A DNA stretch of 64,000 nucleotides from positions 3,038,001 to 3,102,000 of the forward strand of contig NZ_CP046444.1 of NCBI RefSeq assembly GCF_014083945.1, given 5' to 3'. Positions 17,861-26,659 of this stretch are shown in pieces. Under the pieces are notes generated by a model. That model worked only from the letters and a program-made list of their open reading frames with translations, ran no database searches and was not told where the DNA came from. How positions within the stretch are numbered: position 1 is the stretch's first letter; the number at the start of each line of letters is the position of its first letter. A program made the position numbers and the translations under genes. Source of the stretch: Granulicella sp. 5B5 (GTDB lineage Bacteria > Acidobacteriota > Terriglobia > Terriglobales > Acidobacteriaceae).

Positions 17861-18448
17861 ATGAGTTCGCGAGAGGAAGCTTATTTGGAAAACGCTCGCA
17901 ACGTGCTAACGTCGAGTATGGCTCTGAAAGCACCTAAACCCTTGCGTGGAGCCGCCCTGGATGCAGAGCGGATGCGTGGGCTTGTGGCATGGACCGCACG
18001 CACTCTGGAGACGGAAAATCCTGTGCCGTTTGGTGCTGAGATTGTGCACACGAAGACAGGCGAGCGGTTGATGCGTGCGACGAATGCCGTGCGCCAGGAG
18101 AATGACCCAAGCTCACACGCGGAGTTGCGCACGGTGCGGCTGGCATGCAAAAAGCTGAAGGGGTTTTCTCTGAAGGGACACACCATGTATACGACGTGCG
18201 AGCCTTGCCCGATGTGCATGGCCAACGCGTTGTGGGCCGGGTTGGATCGCGTGGTCTATGGGACAACGATTGCCGATGCGAACTGCTTCTGCAACCAGAT
18301 TCAGATACCGGCGACCGAGGTTGCACAACGCAGCGATATGAAGTGCGAGGTGGTTGGACCGGTGGAGCAGGGGCTGTGTCTTACACTGTTCACACATCCC
18401 AATATGCAACGTGCGTTCCGGACATGGAGCAGCCGCAAGAGGAAGTAG
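17861..18448 (+). CDS. Nucleobase/nucleoside deaminase (CDA superfamily)
   Basis: A 195-residue zinc hydrolase from the ATG at 17861; a start at 17918 (176 aa) is possible. The zinc and catalytic motifs are 'SSHAE' (His86, Glu88) and 'TTCEPCPMC' (Cys116, Cys119), as in guanine deaminase GuaD and tRNA adenosine deaminase TadA. The long N-terminus and the catabolic neighbours argue for a free base or related aminated heterocycle rather than tRNA. It opens the plus-strand operon running to 24785. The exact substrate is inferred only. Confidence 0.82.
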   Translation: MSSREEAYLENARNVLTSSMALKAPKPLRGAALDAERMRGLVAWTARTLETENPVPFGAEIVHTKTGERLMRATNAVRQENDPSSHAELRTVRLACKKLKGFSLKGHTMYTTCEPCPMCMANALWAGLDRVVYGTTIADANCFCNQIQIPATEVAQRSDMKCEVVGPVEQGLCLTLFTHPNMQRAFRTWSSRKRK

Positions 18449-18497
18449 AAACAGCGCAGAGGGTAATGCGCGGCGCAGCATAAGACAGGAGCCTTCG

Positions 18498-19868
18498 ATG
18501 AGTGATCTCGCCGCAGGAATGGAACAGGTCTTAGGCGATGGGTCGCGGGTGCTTACGCAGCCCCAGATGGTGGAGCGGCTGTCGAAGGATTTTTACTGGT
18601 ACTCACCTGTACTGAAGGCGATGCTGGATAACAAGCGCGCGGATGTGGTGGTGCAGCCGGTGAACGTGGAGGAGATCCGTGCGGTGTTGCAGTACTGCCA
18701 TGCGCATGAGGTGCCGGTGACGGTGCGCGGTGCGGGCACGGGGAACTATGGGCAGGCGATTCCGTTGAACGGTGGCGTTGTGCTTGACCTTCAGCGGATG
18801 GACAAGATTGAGGCGATTGGTGAGGACGGTGTCGCGGTATGCGAACCGGGCGTACGGCTTGGAGTGCTAGAGACGAGCGCGCGAGAAGTGGGGTGGGAGC
18901 TGCGGTGTTATCCCTCGACCGTAGCGAAGGCATCGCTGGGTGGGTTCCTGGGTGGAGGTTCCGGGGGCGTCGGTTCAGTGAAACATGGCGGGTTGCGCGA
19001 CTTCGAGACCGTGCGCGCGATTGAAGTTGTGACGATGGAGTCTGAGCCGCGTGTTGTGAAGCATGAGGGGCAGGCTGTGCATGAGATTCTGCACGCATGG
19101 GGCACCAATGGCGTCATCACCAGGATTTGGTTTGCGCTGGCGCCGGCGGTGGCGTGGTCGCAGGTGGTGCTCACATTTAAGAGCTTCGATGAGGCGTTTA
19201 ATTTTAGTGAGCGCATTGCGACCGATGCGACCTGGGATAAGCGGTTGATTACGGTTTTCGAGTGGCCGTTGCCGTCGTATTTCGGCCCAGTGAAGCAGCT
19301 TGTTCGTGAGGGTGAGGCCTCGGTGTTTTTTCTGATTGCAGATGCGCAGATGGACACCTTGCGGGAGGTTGCAGATGAAGCTGGTGCTGCAGTGATGCTG
19401 GCCCAACCGTATGCGGGGCTGCGGTCGCAGCCACTGCTTTCGGACTACACGTGGAACCACACGACGCTGTGGGCGATGAAGGCCGATCCGACGTACACGT
19501 ATCTGCAGTGCGGCTTCAGTCCTGAACGCGCGCGGGAGCAGTTTGCACTACTGAAGAGCAGATATGGCGAGGATTTCCTGCTGCATATCGAGTGGATGAA
19601 GAATGGCCAGGGTGTCATGATTCCGGGGGCGATACCGGTGGTGCGCTTCAGTACGGAGGAGCGATTGAACGAGATGATCGACTACTGTCGCGAGATTGGT
19701 GTATTCGTCGCAAACCCACATGTGAACCATGTGGAAGGCGGTGGGCGATATCGCGAGGACAATGTGCAGTTACAGGCGAAGTACAAATATGACGCAAAGG
19801 GATTGATGAACCCTGGGAAGATGGCGAGCTTTGCGCGGCGGCAAGCCCTTGAGGAGCAGCCGGCATGA
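18498..19868 (+). CDS. FAD-binding oxidoreductase (PCMH-type, GlcD-like)
   Basis: A 456-residue flavoprotein with AGGAG seven bases before the ATG at 18498. The FAD-binding loop 'VRGAGTGNYGQ' (76-86) and 'GGGSGGVGS' belong to the PCMH FAD-binding fold (FAD_binding_4). The C-terminal part ends 'KGLMNPGKM', a usual signature of glycolate/lactate-type and related oxidases. It probably oxidises the ring or a hydroxy-acid intermediate of the cluster pathway. Its end overlaps the creatininase-family start by 4 bases, so translation is coupled. Confidence 0.85.
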   Translation: MSDLAAGMEQVLGDGSRVLTQPQMVERLSKDFYWYSPVLKAMLDNKRADVVVQPVNVEEIRAVLQYCHAHEVPVTVRGAGTGNYGQAIPLNGGVVLDLQRMDKIEAIGEDGVAVCEPGVRLGVLETSAREVGWELRCYPSTVAKASLGGFLGGGSGGVGSVKHGGLRDFETVRAIEVVTMESEPRVVKHEGQAVHEILHAWGTNGVITRIWFALAPAVAWSQVVLTFKSFDEAFNFSERIATDATWDKRLITVFEWPLPSYFGPVKQLVREGEASVFFLIADAQMDTLREVADEAGAAVMLAQPYAGLRSQPLLSDYTWNHTTLWAMKADPTYTYLQCGFSPERAREQFALLKSRYGEDFLLHIEWMKNGQGVMIPGAIPVVRFSTEERLNEMIDYCREIGVFVANPHVNHVEGGGRYREDNVQLQAKYKYDAKGLMNPGKMASFARRQALEEQPA

Positions 19869-20659
19869 AGACGTGGATTCCCGATGCACGCAAGTTCGCG
19901 TATCTGACCTGGAAGCAAGTGGAGGCTCTACCGAAGGACAAGACGCTGCTGGTGCTGCCGACTGGTGCGATCGAGCAGCACGGGCATCATCTGCCTTTGG
20001 CGACAGATACCTTGACAAGCAATCTGTTGCTGGGGCGTGCGCTGCAGTTGTTGCCGGCGGACGCTCCTATCTATGCCCTGGAGACGATCTGCTATGGGAA
20101 GAGCAATGAGCACATCGGGTTTCCGGGTACGATGACTCTCTCTGCAGCGACATACATGGCGGTGCTGCGAGATATTGGGGCGAGCGTGGCGGCGGCAGGA
20201 ATCAAGAAGCTGCTGCTGTTCAATACGCATGGAGGGAACTCCTCGCTGAATGATGTGATGGCGCGCGATCTGCGTGCGGAGTTTGGATTGCGGACGTTCC
20301 ATATGAGCGGTGGCGCTGGCGCTAAAGCGGAGGGGTTGAGTCCGCAAGAGGCCAAGTATGGGTTCCATGCGGGTGAGGTGGAGACCGCGTGGTTGCTGGC
20401 GGCGACTCCGGAGCTCGTGAAGACGGATGCGTATACGACGAACTACATTGCGCGGATCGAAGAGAACAATGTGCTGTCGCCTGAGAACGGCGCGGTGAAC
20501 TTTGCATGGCTTACGCGAGACATCTCGCCGAGCGGTGTGCTGGGTGATCCGCGGCCGGCGACGGCTGAGAATGGCGAGCGCTGGATTGCAGCCTGCGCAG
20601 AGAAGGCTGCAGCCGCGTTGATGGCCGCCTATGAATATGAGAACCACTACAAGCCTTAA
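19865..20659 (+). CDS. Creatininase-family amidohydrolase
   Basis: A 264-residue metal-dependent cyclic-amide hydrolase. The metal-ligand motifs are 'PTGAIEQHGHHLP' (Glu37, His39, with Asp48 following), 'NTHGGN' (120-125) and 'HAGEVETA' (168-175), all intact. Family members open creatinine, cleave formamidopyrimidines in deazaflavin and riboflavin synthesis, or process mycofactocin. Beside a deaminase and an amidase, ring opening of an N-heterocycle is the likeliest role. Its ATG overlaps the previous stop. Confidence 0.9.
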   Translation: MKTWIPDARKFAYLTWKQVEALPKDKTLLVLPTGAIEQHGHHLPLATDTLTSNLLLGRALQLLPADAPIYALETICYGKSNEHIGFPGTMTLSAATYMAVLRDIGASVAAAGIKKLLLFNTHGGNSSLNDVMARDLRAEFGLRTFHMSGGAGAKAEGLSPQEAKYGFHAGEVETAWLLAATPELVKTDAYTTNYIARIEENNVLSPENGAVNFAWLTRDISPSGVLGDPRPATAENGERWIAACAEKAAAALMAAYEYENHYKP

Positions 20660-20673
20660 CGACGTATGAGGAT

Positions 20674-22386
20674 TTGAGCGAATTGGCGGGAACGAATCTA
20701 TTGGTGGACTGCGGCGATGGCGTGATGCTGGAGCGAGGCGTCGCGTGCCGCTTGCAGGACGGCACTGTCCTGCGCTCAGACCATTACTATCCGCCAGGCG
20801 GAGGGAAGCAGCCGACGCTGTTGATGCGGCAACCGTATGGGCGGGATATTGCGTCAACGGTGGTGTACGCTCACCCGATCTGGTTCGCGCGTCGAGGATA
20901 TAACGTCGTGATTCAGGATGTTCGTGGGCGCGGTGGGTCGGAGGGGGAGTTCTATCCGTTTCGCAATGAGGGGCGTGATGGCGCAGAGACCATTGCGTGG
21001 CTGCGTATGCGGCCTGAGTGCAATGGGCGTGTGGGGATGTATGGCTTCTCGTACCAAGGGATGACGCAACTGCTAGCTGCCGCAGAGCAGCCGGAGGGGT
21101 TGGAGTGCATTGCGCCAGCGATGACTGCGTGCGATCTCTATGCGGGGTGGTTCTATCACAATGGGGCGCTGCGGTTGGCGTCTTCGCTGGGGTGGGGCGT
21201 GCAGATGCTGAAGGAAGATGCTGTGCGGCGCGGGTTGCACGAAGGACGGGCGAAGCTCGAAGCAGCGTGGACGAACCTGCGTGCTCAAACATGGTTCATG
21301 CCGTATGGTGAGCATCCTGTGATTACAGATCCGGAGCTGCCGTCGTATGTGCGCGACTGGTTCGAACACGATGTGCCGGGAGAGTACTGGAGCTCGATGG
21401 ATGTGAGTGCGCGCGCAAGTGACATCCGCGTGCCTGCATTGCATGTTTCGGGTTGGTATGACACGTATCTGCAGGGCAGCGTGCTTGGATTTGAACTGCT
21501 GCGGACTCAGGCAGGCTCGAACCATGCGCGGGACAACCAATACCTGCTGGCGGGGCCGTGGGTGCATATTCCGTGGGGTGACCGTGTAGGGGAGTGTGAT
21601 CTTGGTGCTGAGGCGCGGTTGGATACGGACGAGTTGCTGCTGCGCTGGTTCGACCATTGGCTGAAAGACGCAGATACGTTTGCGAACGAGCCGAAGGTGC
21701 GCCACTTTGCGATGGGGGTGAACCGGTGGCTCGCGGCTGACGATTGGCGTGGAGATGCGACGATGAGCTTATATCTGCACAGTGGTGGGCGAGCCGAGTC
21801 GCGAAAGGGAGACGGTGGGCTTTCGACGGTGAAGGCTGCGGATGAGCCTTCTGACATTTTCGTGTATGACCCGGAGGTGCCGGTGATGTCTCCGGGAGGC
21901 GCGCAGGGTGTGAGCGGGCCAACAGATCAGGCCGTGCTGGAGATGGGAAACAATCTGCTGGTTTATACGGGGGAACCGCTTGGAGACGCGCTGCATGTTT
22001 TCGGCGCGCCGAAGGTGACGCTGTATGCTGCGACGTCGGCGAGCCATGCGGATTTTGTTGCCAAGCTGGTGCGCGTGCTGCCGGGTGGACGTGCGGAGTT
22101 TGTCTGCATGGGCATTGCACGTTCCAGCGCGTTGTTTGGGGATGAGTATCAAGCCGATTCGGTGCATGTGTGGGAGTTTGAGCTTGAGCCTACCTCAACG
22201 GTGTTTGCCGTGGGAGAACGGGTGCGACTTGAAATCGCCGGTTGTGCATTTCCGCTTTACGATCGCAGTTCTTCCAACGAGACTAAGCCGAGGGACATGA
22301 CTCCATTTAATTGGGGGCGGTCGACGCATTGTGTATTTCACGACGAGGCGCGGCCTTCGAGGCTTTCATTGCAGGTGATTGCATGA
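20674..22386 (+). CDS. CocE/NonD-family hydrolase (peptidase S15 fold)
   Basis: A 570-residue alpha/beta hydrolase with a TTG start at 20674 and GAGGA just upstream. The nucleophile elbow is 'GFSYQG' (Ser126), preceded by 'DVRGRGGSEG'. Asp in 'SGWYDTY' and His in 'GPWVHIPWG' complete the triad. The C-terminal third is the jelly-roll domain of X-Pro dipeptidyl peptidase and cocaine esterase. It should cleave an ester or amide of the imported compound. It overlaps the ABC ATPase start by 4 bases. Confidence 0.88.
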   Translation: MSELAGTNLLVDCGDGVMLERGVACRLQDGTVLRSDHYYPPGGGKQPTLLMRQPYGRDIASTVVYAHPIWFARRGYNVVIQDVRGRGGSEGEFYPFRNEGRDGAETIAWLRMRPECNGRVGMYGFSYQGMTQLLAAAEQPEGLECIAPAMTACDLYAGWFYHNGALRLASSLGWGVQMLKEDAVRRGLHEGRAKLEAAWTNLRAQTWFMPYGEHPVITDPELPSYVRDWFEHDVPGEYWSSMDVSARASDIRVPALHVSGWYDTYLQGSVLGFELLRTQAGSNHARDNQYLLAGPWVHIPWGDRVGECDLGAEARLDTDELLLRWFDHWLKDADTFANEPKVRHFAMGVNRWLAADDWRGDATMSLYLHSGGRAESRKGDGGLSTVKAADEPSDIFVYDPEVPVMSPGGAQGVSGPTDQAVLEMGNNLLVYTGEPLGDALHVFGAPKVTLYAATSASHADFVAKLVRVLPGGRAEFVCMGIARSSALFGDEYQADSVHVWEFELEPTSTVFAVGERVRLEIAGCAFPLYDRSSSNETKPRDMTPFNWGRSTHCVFHDEARPSRLSLQVIA

Positions 22387-23150
22387 CCACTGTGCCTGAG
22401 ATTTTGTTTCGCGGTGTGGGGAAGCGGTTCGCGGCCAAGACGGCACCGGTGCTCGAGGGTATCGACCTTTCGATTGAACGGGGAGAGTTTGTGTCGATTG
22501 TCGGTCCTTCGGGTTGCGGGAAGTCGACGCTGTTGAAGATGGTCGCCGGATTGACATCGTGTACGACTGGGCAGATCGAGATCAACGGGATGGAGCCTAA
22601 GAACGCGCGCGAGATTGTTTCGTTCGTGTTTCAGGATGCGACGCTGCTGCCGTGGCGGACGGTGGAGCGCAATGTTGCGTTATCGCTGGAGCTGGAAGGA
22701 CGTACGAGGGATGAGACGTCGGCGACGGTGGCACAGCTGCTGGAACTGGTGGGGCTATCTGAGGTGGGCAAGAGTTACCCTCGGGAGCTCTCGGGTGGTA
22801 TGAAGATGCGGGTGTCGATTGCGCGTGCGTTGGCAACGCAGCCGCGTGTGCTGTTGATGGATGAGCCCTTCGCCGCGCTGGATGAGATGACTCGCGACCG
22901 AATGAATGAAGAGCTGTTGCGGTTGCGCGAAGAGAAGAACTGGACGGTGTTGTTTGTCACGCACTCGGTTGCGGAGGCTGTGTTTCTGTCGTCGCGGGTG
23001 ATTGTGCTGGCGCCTTATCCGGGCCGTGTAGCAAACGAAGTCGCGATTGATTTGCCGTATCCGCGCACGGCAGAGACGCGCGAGAGCGCGGATTTCGATA
23101 CCCTGGTAAACAGGACTTCGAAGCTGTTGCGGGAGGTCCACCGGGGATGA
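22383..23150 (+). CDS. ABC transporter ATP-binding protein (SsuB/TauB/ThiZ type)
   Basis: A 255-residue ATPase starting at the ATG overlapping the previous stop (ATGA). Walker A is 'GPSGCGKST' (41-49), the signature is 'LSGGMKMRVSIARA' and Walker B is 'VLLMDEPFAALD'. The group energises import of nitrate, taurine, sulfonates or pyrimidines. It is paired with the permease at 23147 and probably with the binding protein at 15542. Confidence 0.94.
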   Translation: MTTVPEILFRGVGKRFAAKTAPVLEGIDLSIERGEFVSIVGPSGCGKSTLLKMVAGLTSCTTGQIEINGMEPKNAREIVSFVFQDATLLPWRTVERNVALSLELEGRTRDETSATVAQLLELVGLSEVGKSYPRELSGGMKMRVSIARALATQPRVLLMDEPFAALDEMTRDRMNEELLRLREEKNWTVLFVTHSVAEAVFLSSRVIVLAPYPGRVANEVAIDLPYPRTAETRESADFDTLVNRTSKLLREVHRG

Positions 23151-23941
23151 AGAACAAGCTGAAGCTGCTTATGAACAGCGTAGCCGTCTTCGGGGCGTTG
23201 CTTCTGCTATGGCAGAGCGTTATCTGGATATTCAGCGTGCCGAGTTATATGCTGCCTACGCCGTGGAAGGTGGCGCAGGTGTTTGCGGCACGGCTGCCAG
23301 ATCTGTGGGCGTCGACACTTCTCTCGGCGGAGGCGGCTGTTGGAGGTTTGCTGGCTAGTATTGCTGTAGGAGTGCTGGTGGCATTGATCTTTGCACGCTC
23401 GCGGTCGATACGAACGCTGCTTTATCCGTACACAATTTTGCTACAGACGGTGCCGATCGTCGCAATCGCACCGCTGATTCTGATGTGGGTGGGGCAAGGG
23501 TTGCTTTCGGTGGGAGTGGTGACGTTCATCATCTGCCTGGCGCCTATCATTGCGAATACGACGCAGGGGCTTATCAGTGTTGACGACAACCTTGTGCAGC
23601 TGTTTTTGATGCACAATGCTACGCAAGGCCAGATTTTGCGTAAGCTGCGATTGCCACATGCGTTGCCCTATTTGTTTGTGGGGGTAAGAATCTCAAGTGG
23701 CATTGCTGTGATCGGAGCGATTACAGGTGAACTGTTTGCTGGATCGGGCCAGGTAGGGCGGGGTGGGATTGGCTATTCGATCCTGTATGCGCAGACCCAG
23801 GTCCAGACTGACTACCTATTTGCGCTGGTGATCGCTGCTACGTTGCTAGGCTTCTCGTTGTTTTTTGCCGTCATGTTTTTTGAGTGGTTGGCGCTGCACA
23901 AGTGGCATGAGTCGGCGCTGGAAAGCCGCGCTGAAGCTTAG
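23147..23941 (+). CDS. ABC transporter permease (SsuC/TauC/ThiX type)
   Basis: A 264-residue inner-membrane subunit with about six hydrophobic segments of the BPD_transp_1 family. The coupling loop includes 'NATQGQILRKLRLPHALPYLF' (about residues 150-170), the usual EAA-type contact with the ATPase. It overlaps the ATPase gene by 4 bases. DUF3891 follows 22 bases later. Confidence 0.93.
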   Translation: MKNKLKLLMNSVAVFGALLLLWQSVIWIFSVPSYMLPTPWKVAQVFAARLPDLWASTLLSAEAAVGGLLASIAVGVLVALIFARSRSIRTLLYPYTILLQTVPIVAIAPLILMWVGQGLLSVGVVTFIICLAPIIANTTQGLISVDDNLVQLFLMHNATQGQILRKLRLPHALPYLFVGVRISSGIAVIGAITGELFAGSGQVGRGGIGYSILYAQTQVQTDYLFALVIAATLLGFSLFFAVMFFEWLALHKWHESALESRAEA

Positions 23942-23963
23942 TGCGGGAAGAAAGGGAAGTTAC

Positions 23964-24785
23964 GTGCTTCGGCTTGAGACTGACAAAGGATGGTTGTTGG
24001 TAACGCACCCTGATCACGCGCACCTTGCGGGTGAGTTTGCGTCGCAATGGGGCAATGAGATGTTTGCTCCTCCGGAGCCGCGGGAGCACGTGCTGCGCGG
24101 GGTTTATCGGCATGACGATGGCTGGCGAGGGCGCGATATTCAGCCGGCGGTGACACAGCAGGGCAAACCGGCAGCTTTCTCGGCTGAACTTGTGGGGGCT
24201 TATTCTGCCTTTGAGGAGATCGATCTTGCGGCGTATCTAGCGGTGCGGCGCGAAGCCGTGCAACTGATCGCACAGGAAGACGCCTATGCCGCGATTTTGA
24301 TTTCGATGCACACACACGATTTGCTTTCGGAACGGGCTGACCGCAGCACGATTCGGCCGGAGCAGTTGCCGTGGCTGGATGCGTTTCTAGTGGAGCAGAT
24401 GTCGTTGCAACGTGCTTTGCTGGAGCAGCTTCAAGAGGCTGGGACGATTGCGGCGGAGGCATTTACTGCGGAGACGTTCCAGCGGAACTTTCAACTGCTG
24501 CAGGCTTGTGACAATCTCTCGCTGCTGAGTTGCGTAGACTTTGGCGGTGAAGCGACGTTACTGCACCCGCTGGCGTTGCGTAACGGTGGCACCAGTGAAG
24601 TGCGCGTTGAGCGCACCGGAGAGCGCGCTTTTCGGTTGACGCCGTACCCGCTGGCCTCTTCTAAGCTGGTGTTTGGGTTGAAGGCCCGGTTTGTCGAAGG
24701 CAAGAGGTTTGCCGATGCCGCGCAGTTGAAGTCGCTGCTGGATGAGGCGCCGTTTCAGCAGCTGGATGTGACGATTACAGCTTAG
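23964..24785 (+). CDS. DUF3891 family protein
   Basis: A 273-residue soluble protein. The GTG at 23964 is chosen because AGGGAAG precedes it by a few bases and the N-terminus 'MLRLETDKGWLLVTHPDHA' then aligns with the usual start of the family. Conserved His and Asp residues ('HPDHAHLAGEFA', 'YRHDDGW', 'HTHDLL') suggest a metal-dependent or HD-like helical fold; the function is unknown. It is last in the plus-strand catabolic operon, and its stop overlaps the convergent AtzH-like gene by 11 bases. Confidence 0.82.
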   Translation: MLRLETDKGWLLVTHPDHAHLAGEFASQWGNEMFAPPEPREHVLRGVYRHDDGWRGRDIQPAVTQQGKPAAFSAELVGAYSAFEEIDLAAYLAVRREAVQLIAQEDAYAAILISMHTHDLLSERADRSTIRPEQLPWLDAFLVEQMSLQRALLEQLQEAGTIAAEAFTAETFQRNFQLLQACDNLSLLSCVDFGGEATLLHPLALRNGGTSEVRVERTGERAFRLTPYPLASSKLVFGLKARFVEGKRFADAAQLKSLLDEAPFQQLDVTITA

Positions 24786-25167
24786 ACATCGGCAGCGTCG
24801 AGACGTGTGCGGAGACGATGCGCCATCCTTCTGGCATACGCACCCAGACCTGGCTCTGCCGGCCACGGACCTTGCCGGCAGCGGTATCGCGTTCGAATTC
24901 GAGGGTGATGCTGCCGAAGTCGGTGCCAAAGGACGTTATCTCAAGCCTGATTGTGCGGCGTTCAAGGTTCACGGCTGGACGCGATTTGCGAAAGGCCTCG
25001 ATCTCGTCTGTGCCATAGAGGTTCTCGCCTGCGCCGAAACGAATGGCGTGTGGCGAGTCCCAGAACATCGCGGTGAGTGTTGCGACGTCGTTGTGGATGA
25101 GCGCGTTTTCGTAGCGAGGATAGAGGTCTCGGAGTTCCGCAATGATAGCTGGGTCGTTGATCTTCAT
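24775..25167 (-). CDS. AtzH/HpxZ-like protein (DUF3225, NTF2 fold)
   Basis: A 130-residue small protein starting at the ATG at 25167. AGGAG overlaps the stop codon of the formamidase gene just upstream, so translation is probably coupled. The pattern 'FWDSPHAIRFGAGENLYG' and 'GRQSQVWVRMPEGWRIVSAHVS' is typical of DUF3225. Known members AtzH and HpxZ accompany AtzE-type amidases in cyanurate and oxalurate breakdown. Here the candidate amidase partner is at 16562. Confidence 0.82.
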   Translation of the reverse strand: MKINDPAIIAELRDLYPRYENALIHNDVATLTAMFWDSPHAIRFGAGENLYGTDEIEAFRKSRPAVNLERRTIRLEITSFGTDFGSITLEFERDTAAGKVRGRQSQVWVRMPEGWRIVSAHVSTLPMSKL

Positions 25168-25174
25168 GCGGCTC

Positions 25175-26112
25175 CTAGTGGATGGGGAAGAGTTTGCGTG
25201 GCGGCAGGATGGACTTGGCAATCGCCGCGGAGACGGTGATCATGGGTTCGTTGACGACCTGGCTGATTTGAAGCTTCATGGCGACGCTGCAGAGCAGGTA
25301 GGCATGGACCGGGTCGAAGGACCAGCGAGAGGCGAGCAGGTCGACCATGCGATCGGTGGCGTTGAGGGCTGCGGTGAGCGCGTCGGGGTGGGATTCGACG
25401 ACGAGCCAGGAGTGGCCGTGCTCGTCGGAGGGAGCGGATTCGATGAGCGGCGCGGAGAGTGACTGATTCTTGTGCAGCGTAAAGCGGAGGGTGGCGTCGG
25501 CAGGGCACTCGATGCCGTTGATGCAGACCTCGCCGTCGCCTTGCGCGGCGTGGGCGTCGCCGCAGGAGAATAAAGCGCCGGGTTGCTGGACGGGCAGGTA
25601 GAGTGTGGCGCCGGTAGCGAGTTCGCGGACATCCATGTTGCCGCCGAAGATGCCGGGAGGGCGGGTTCGGAACTCACCGGGTTCGGCTGGAGCGACGCCC
25701 ATGACTCCGCAGAAGGGACGTAAAGGTACGATCGCGGGTTCGAGGGAGTGCGTGGTCGCGTGGTCGAGATGCCAGTGGAAGAGGAATGGTTCGGAGAAGC
25801 GCTGTTTGAGAAAGCCGAGGCCAGGGATGACGCTGGACCAGCCCCAACCCTTATGTTTCACCTCAAGAACATCAATCTGGAGAACGTCTCCGGGGCGGCG
25901 CCCTGGATGGCGACGGGGCCGGTGAGCGCGTGGATGAGGGTGCGGTCGATGTTCTGGAAACCTTCGGCGGTCATGCCGGGGTGGACCTGCGCACCGCTGG
26001 CGTCGACGCATTCAAAGTGGACGGTGTCGCCGGGAGAGATGGTGAGGCGCGGAGGCAGGGCGGCGTTCCAGCGGGAGTGCGTGGGAGTGGCAGAGAGGTT
26101 ATGTTCGGCCAT
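25175..26112 (-). pseudogene. Acetamidase/formamidase, interrupted by one frameshift
   Basis: Family FmdA/AmdA. The first ~75 codons run from the ATG at 26112 in one frame ('HSRWNAALPPRLTISPGDTV', 'GPVAIQGAAP'). The rest, from 'GDVLQIDVLEVKHKGWGW' to the stop at 25175, is in another frame. The two join smoothly if one base is added at the run of four G (plus strand) at 25892-25895, giving about 312 residues, the normal family length. The rest of the frame is intact, so this may be a sequencing error in a homopolymer or a recent mutation. The enzyme would release ammonia from formamide or acetamide. It lies 2 bp after the RidA gene. Confidence 0.85.
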
Positions 26113-26114
26113 GG

Positions 26115-26576
26115 TCAGATCTCCACCGTCATCTGGAGTTCGACGAGAGCATGGCGCGGTAGACCGCTTACGCCGATGGCTGCGCGGACGTGTCGGCCGG
26201 GTTCACCGAAGATCGCGAGGAAGAGGTCGGAGGCGCCGTTGATTACTTTAGGTGAGTCCGCGAATCCAGGCACCGAGTTTACATAACCGTTGACGGTGAT
26301 GATGCCGCGGATCTTTTCGAGCGAACCGAGGTGGGATTCAAGGACGGCGAGCTGGAGTAACGCGCAGCTGCGGGCGGCGGCGTAGCCTTCCTCGATGTTG
26401 CGGTCGAGGCCCAGGGTGCCGGTGATGATGCCGTCGGGTGTCTGCGAGATGACTCCGGCGAGATACACAATGTTACCCGCGGTCTTCGCGGACATGTAGT
26501 TGCCGCCGGGTGCGGGTGGCGGAGGGAGTGTAAGGCCAAGGTGTTCGAGTGCTGTGCGCGGGTTCGTCGGTGGCAT
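26115..26576 (-). CDS. RidA/YjgF/YER057c-family protein
   Basis: A 153-residue protein of the Rid superfamily. The trimer-forming fold is recognisable from 'NIVYLAGVISQTPDG', 'NIEEGYAAARSCALLQLAVL' and the C-terminal 'VRAAIGVSGLPRHALVELQM', where the Arg corresponds to the ligand-binding residue of RidA. Rid proteins hydrolyse reactive enamines and imines; RutC does so in pyrimidine breakdown. It is the first gene of the ridA-formamidase-atzH-like operon and is divergent from the DUF2165 gene. Confidence 0.88.
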   Translation of the reverse strand: MPPTNPRTALEHLGLTLPPPPAPGGNYMSAKTAGNIVYLAGVISQTPDGIITGTLGLDRNIEEGYAAARSCALLQLAVLESHLGSLEKIRGIITVNGYVNSVPGFADSPKVINGASDLFLAIFGEPGRHVRAAIGVSGLPRHALVELQMTVEI

Positions 26577-26659
26577 CGGAATGGTGATACTGTAGCACGG
26601 TCTTTCCGGTACAGAGCCGTTGCGGTAGCATCGAGGTCACACTCAGGAGGAAGCAATCC

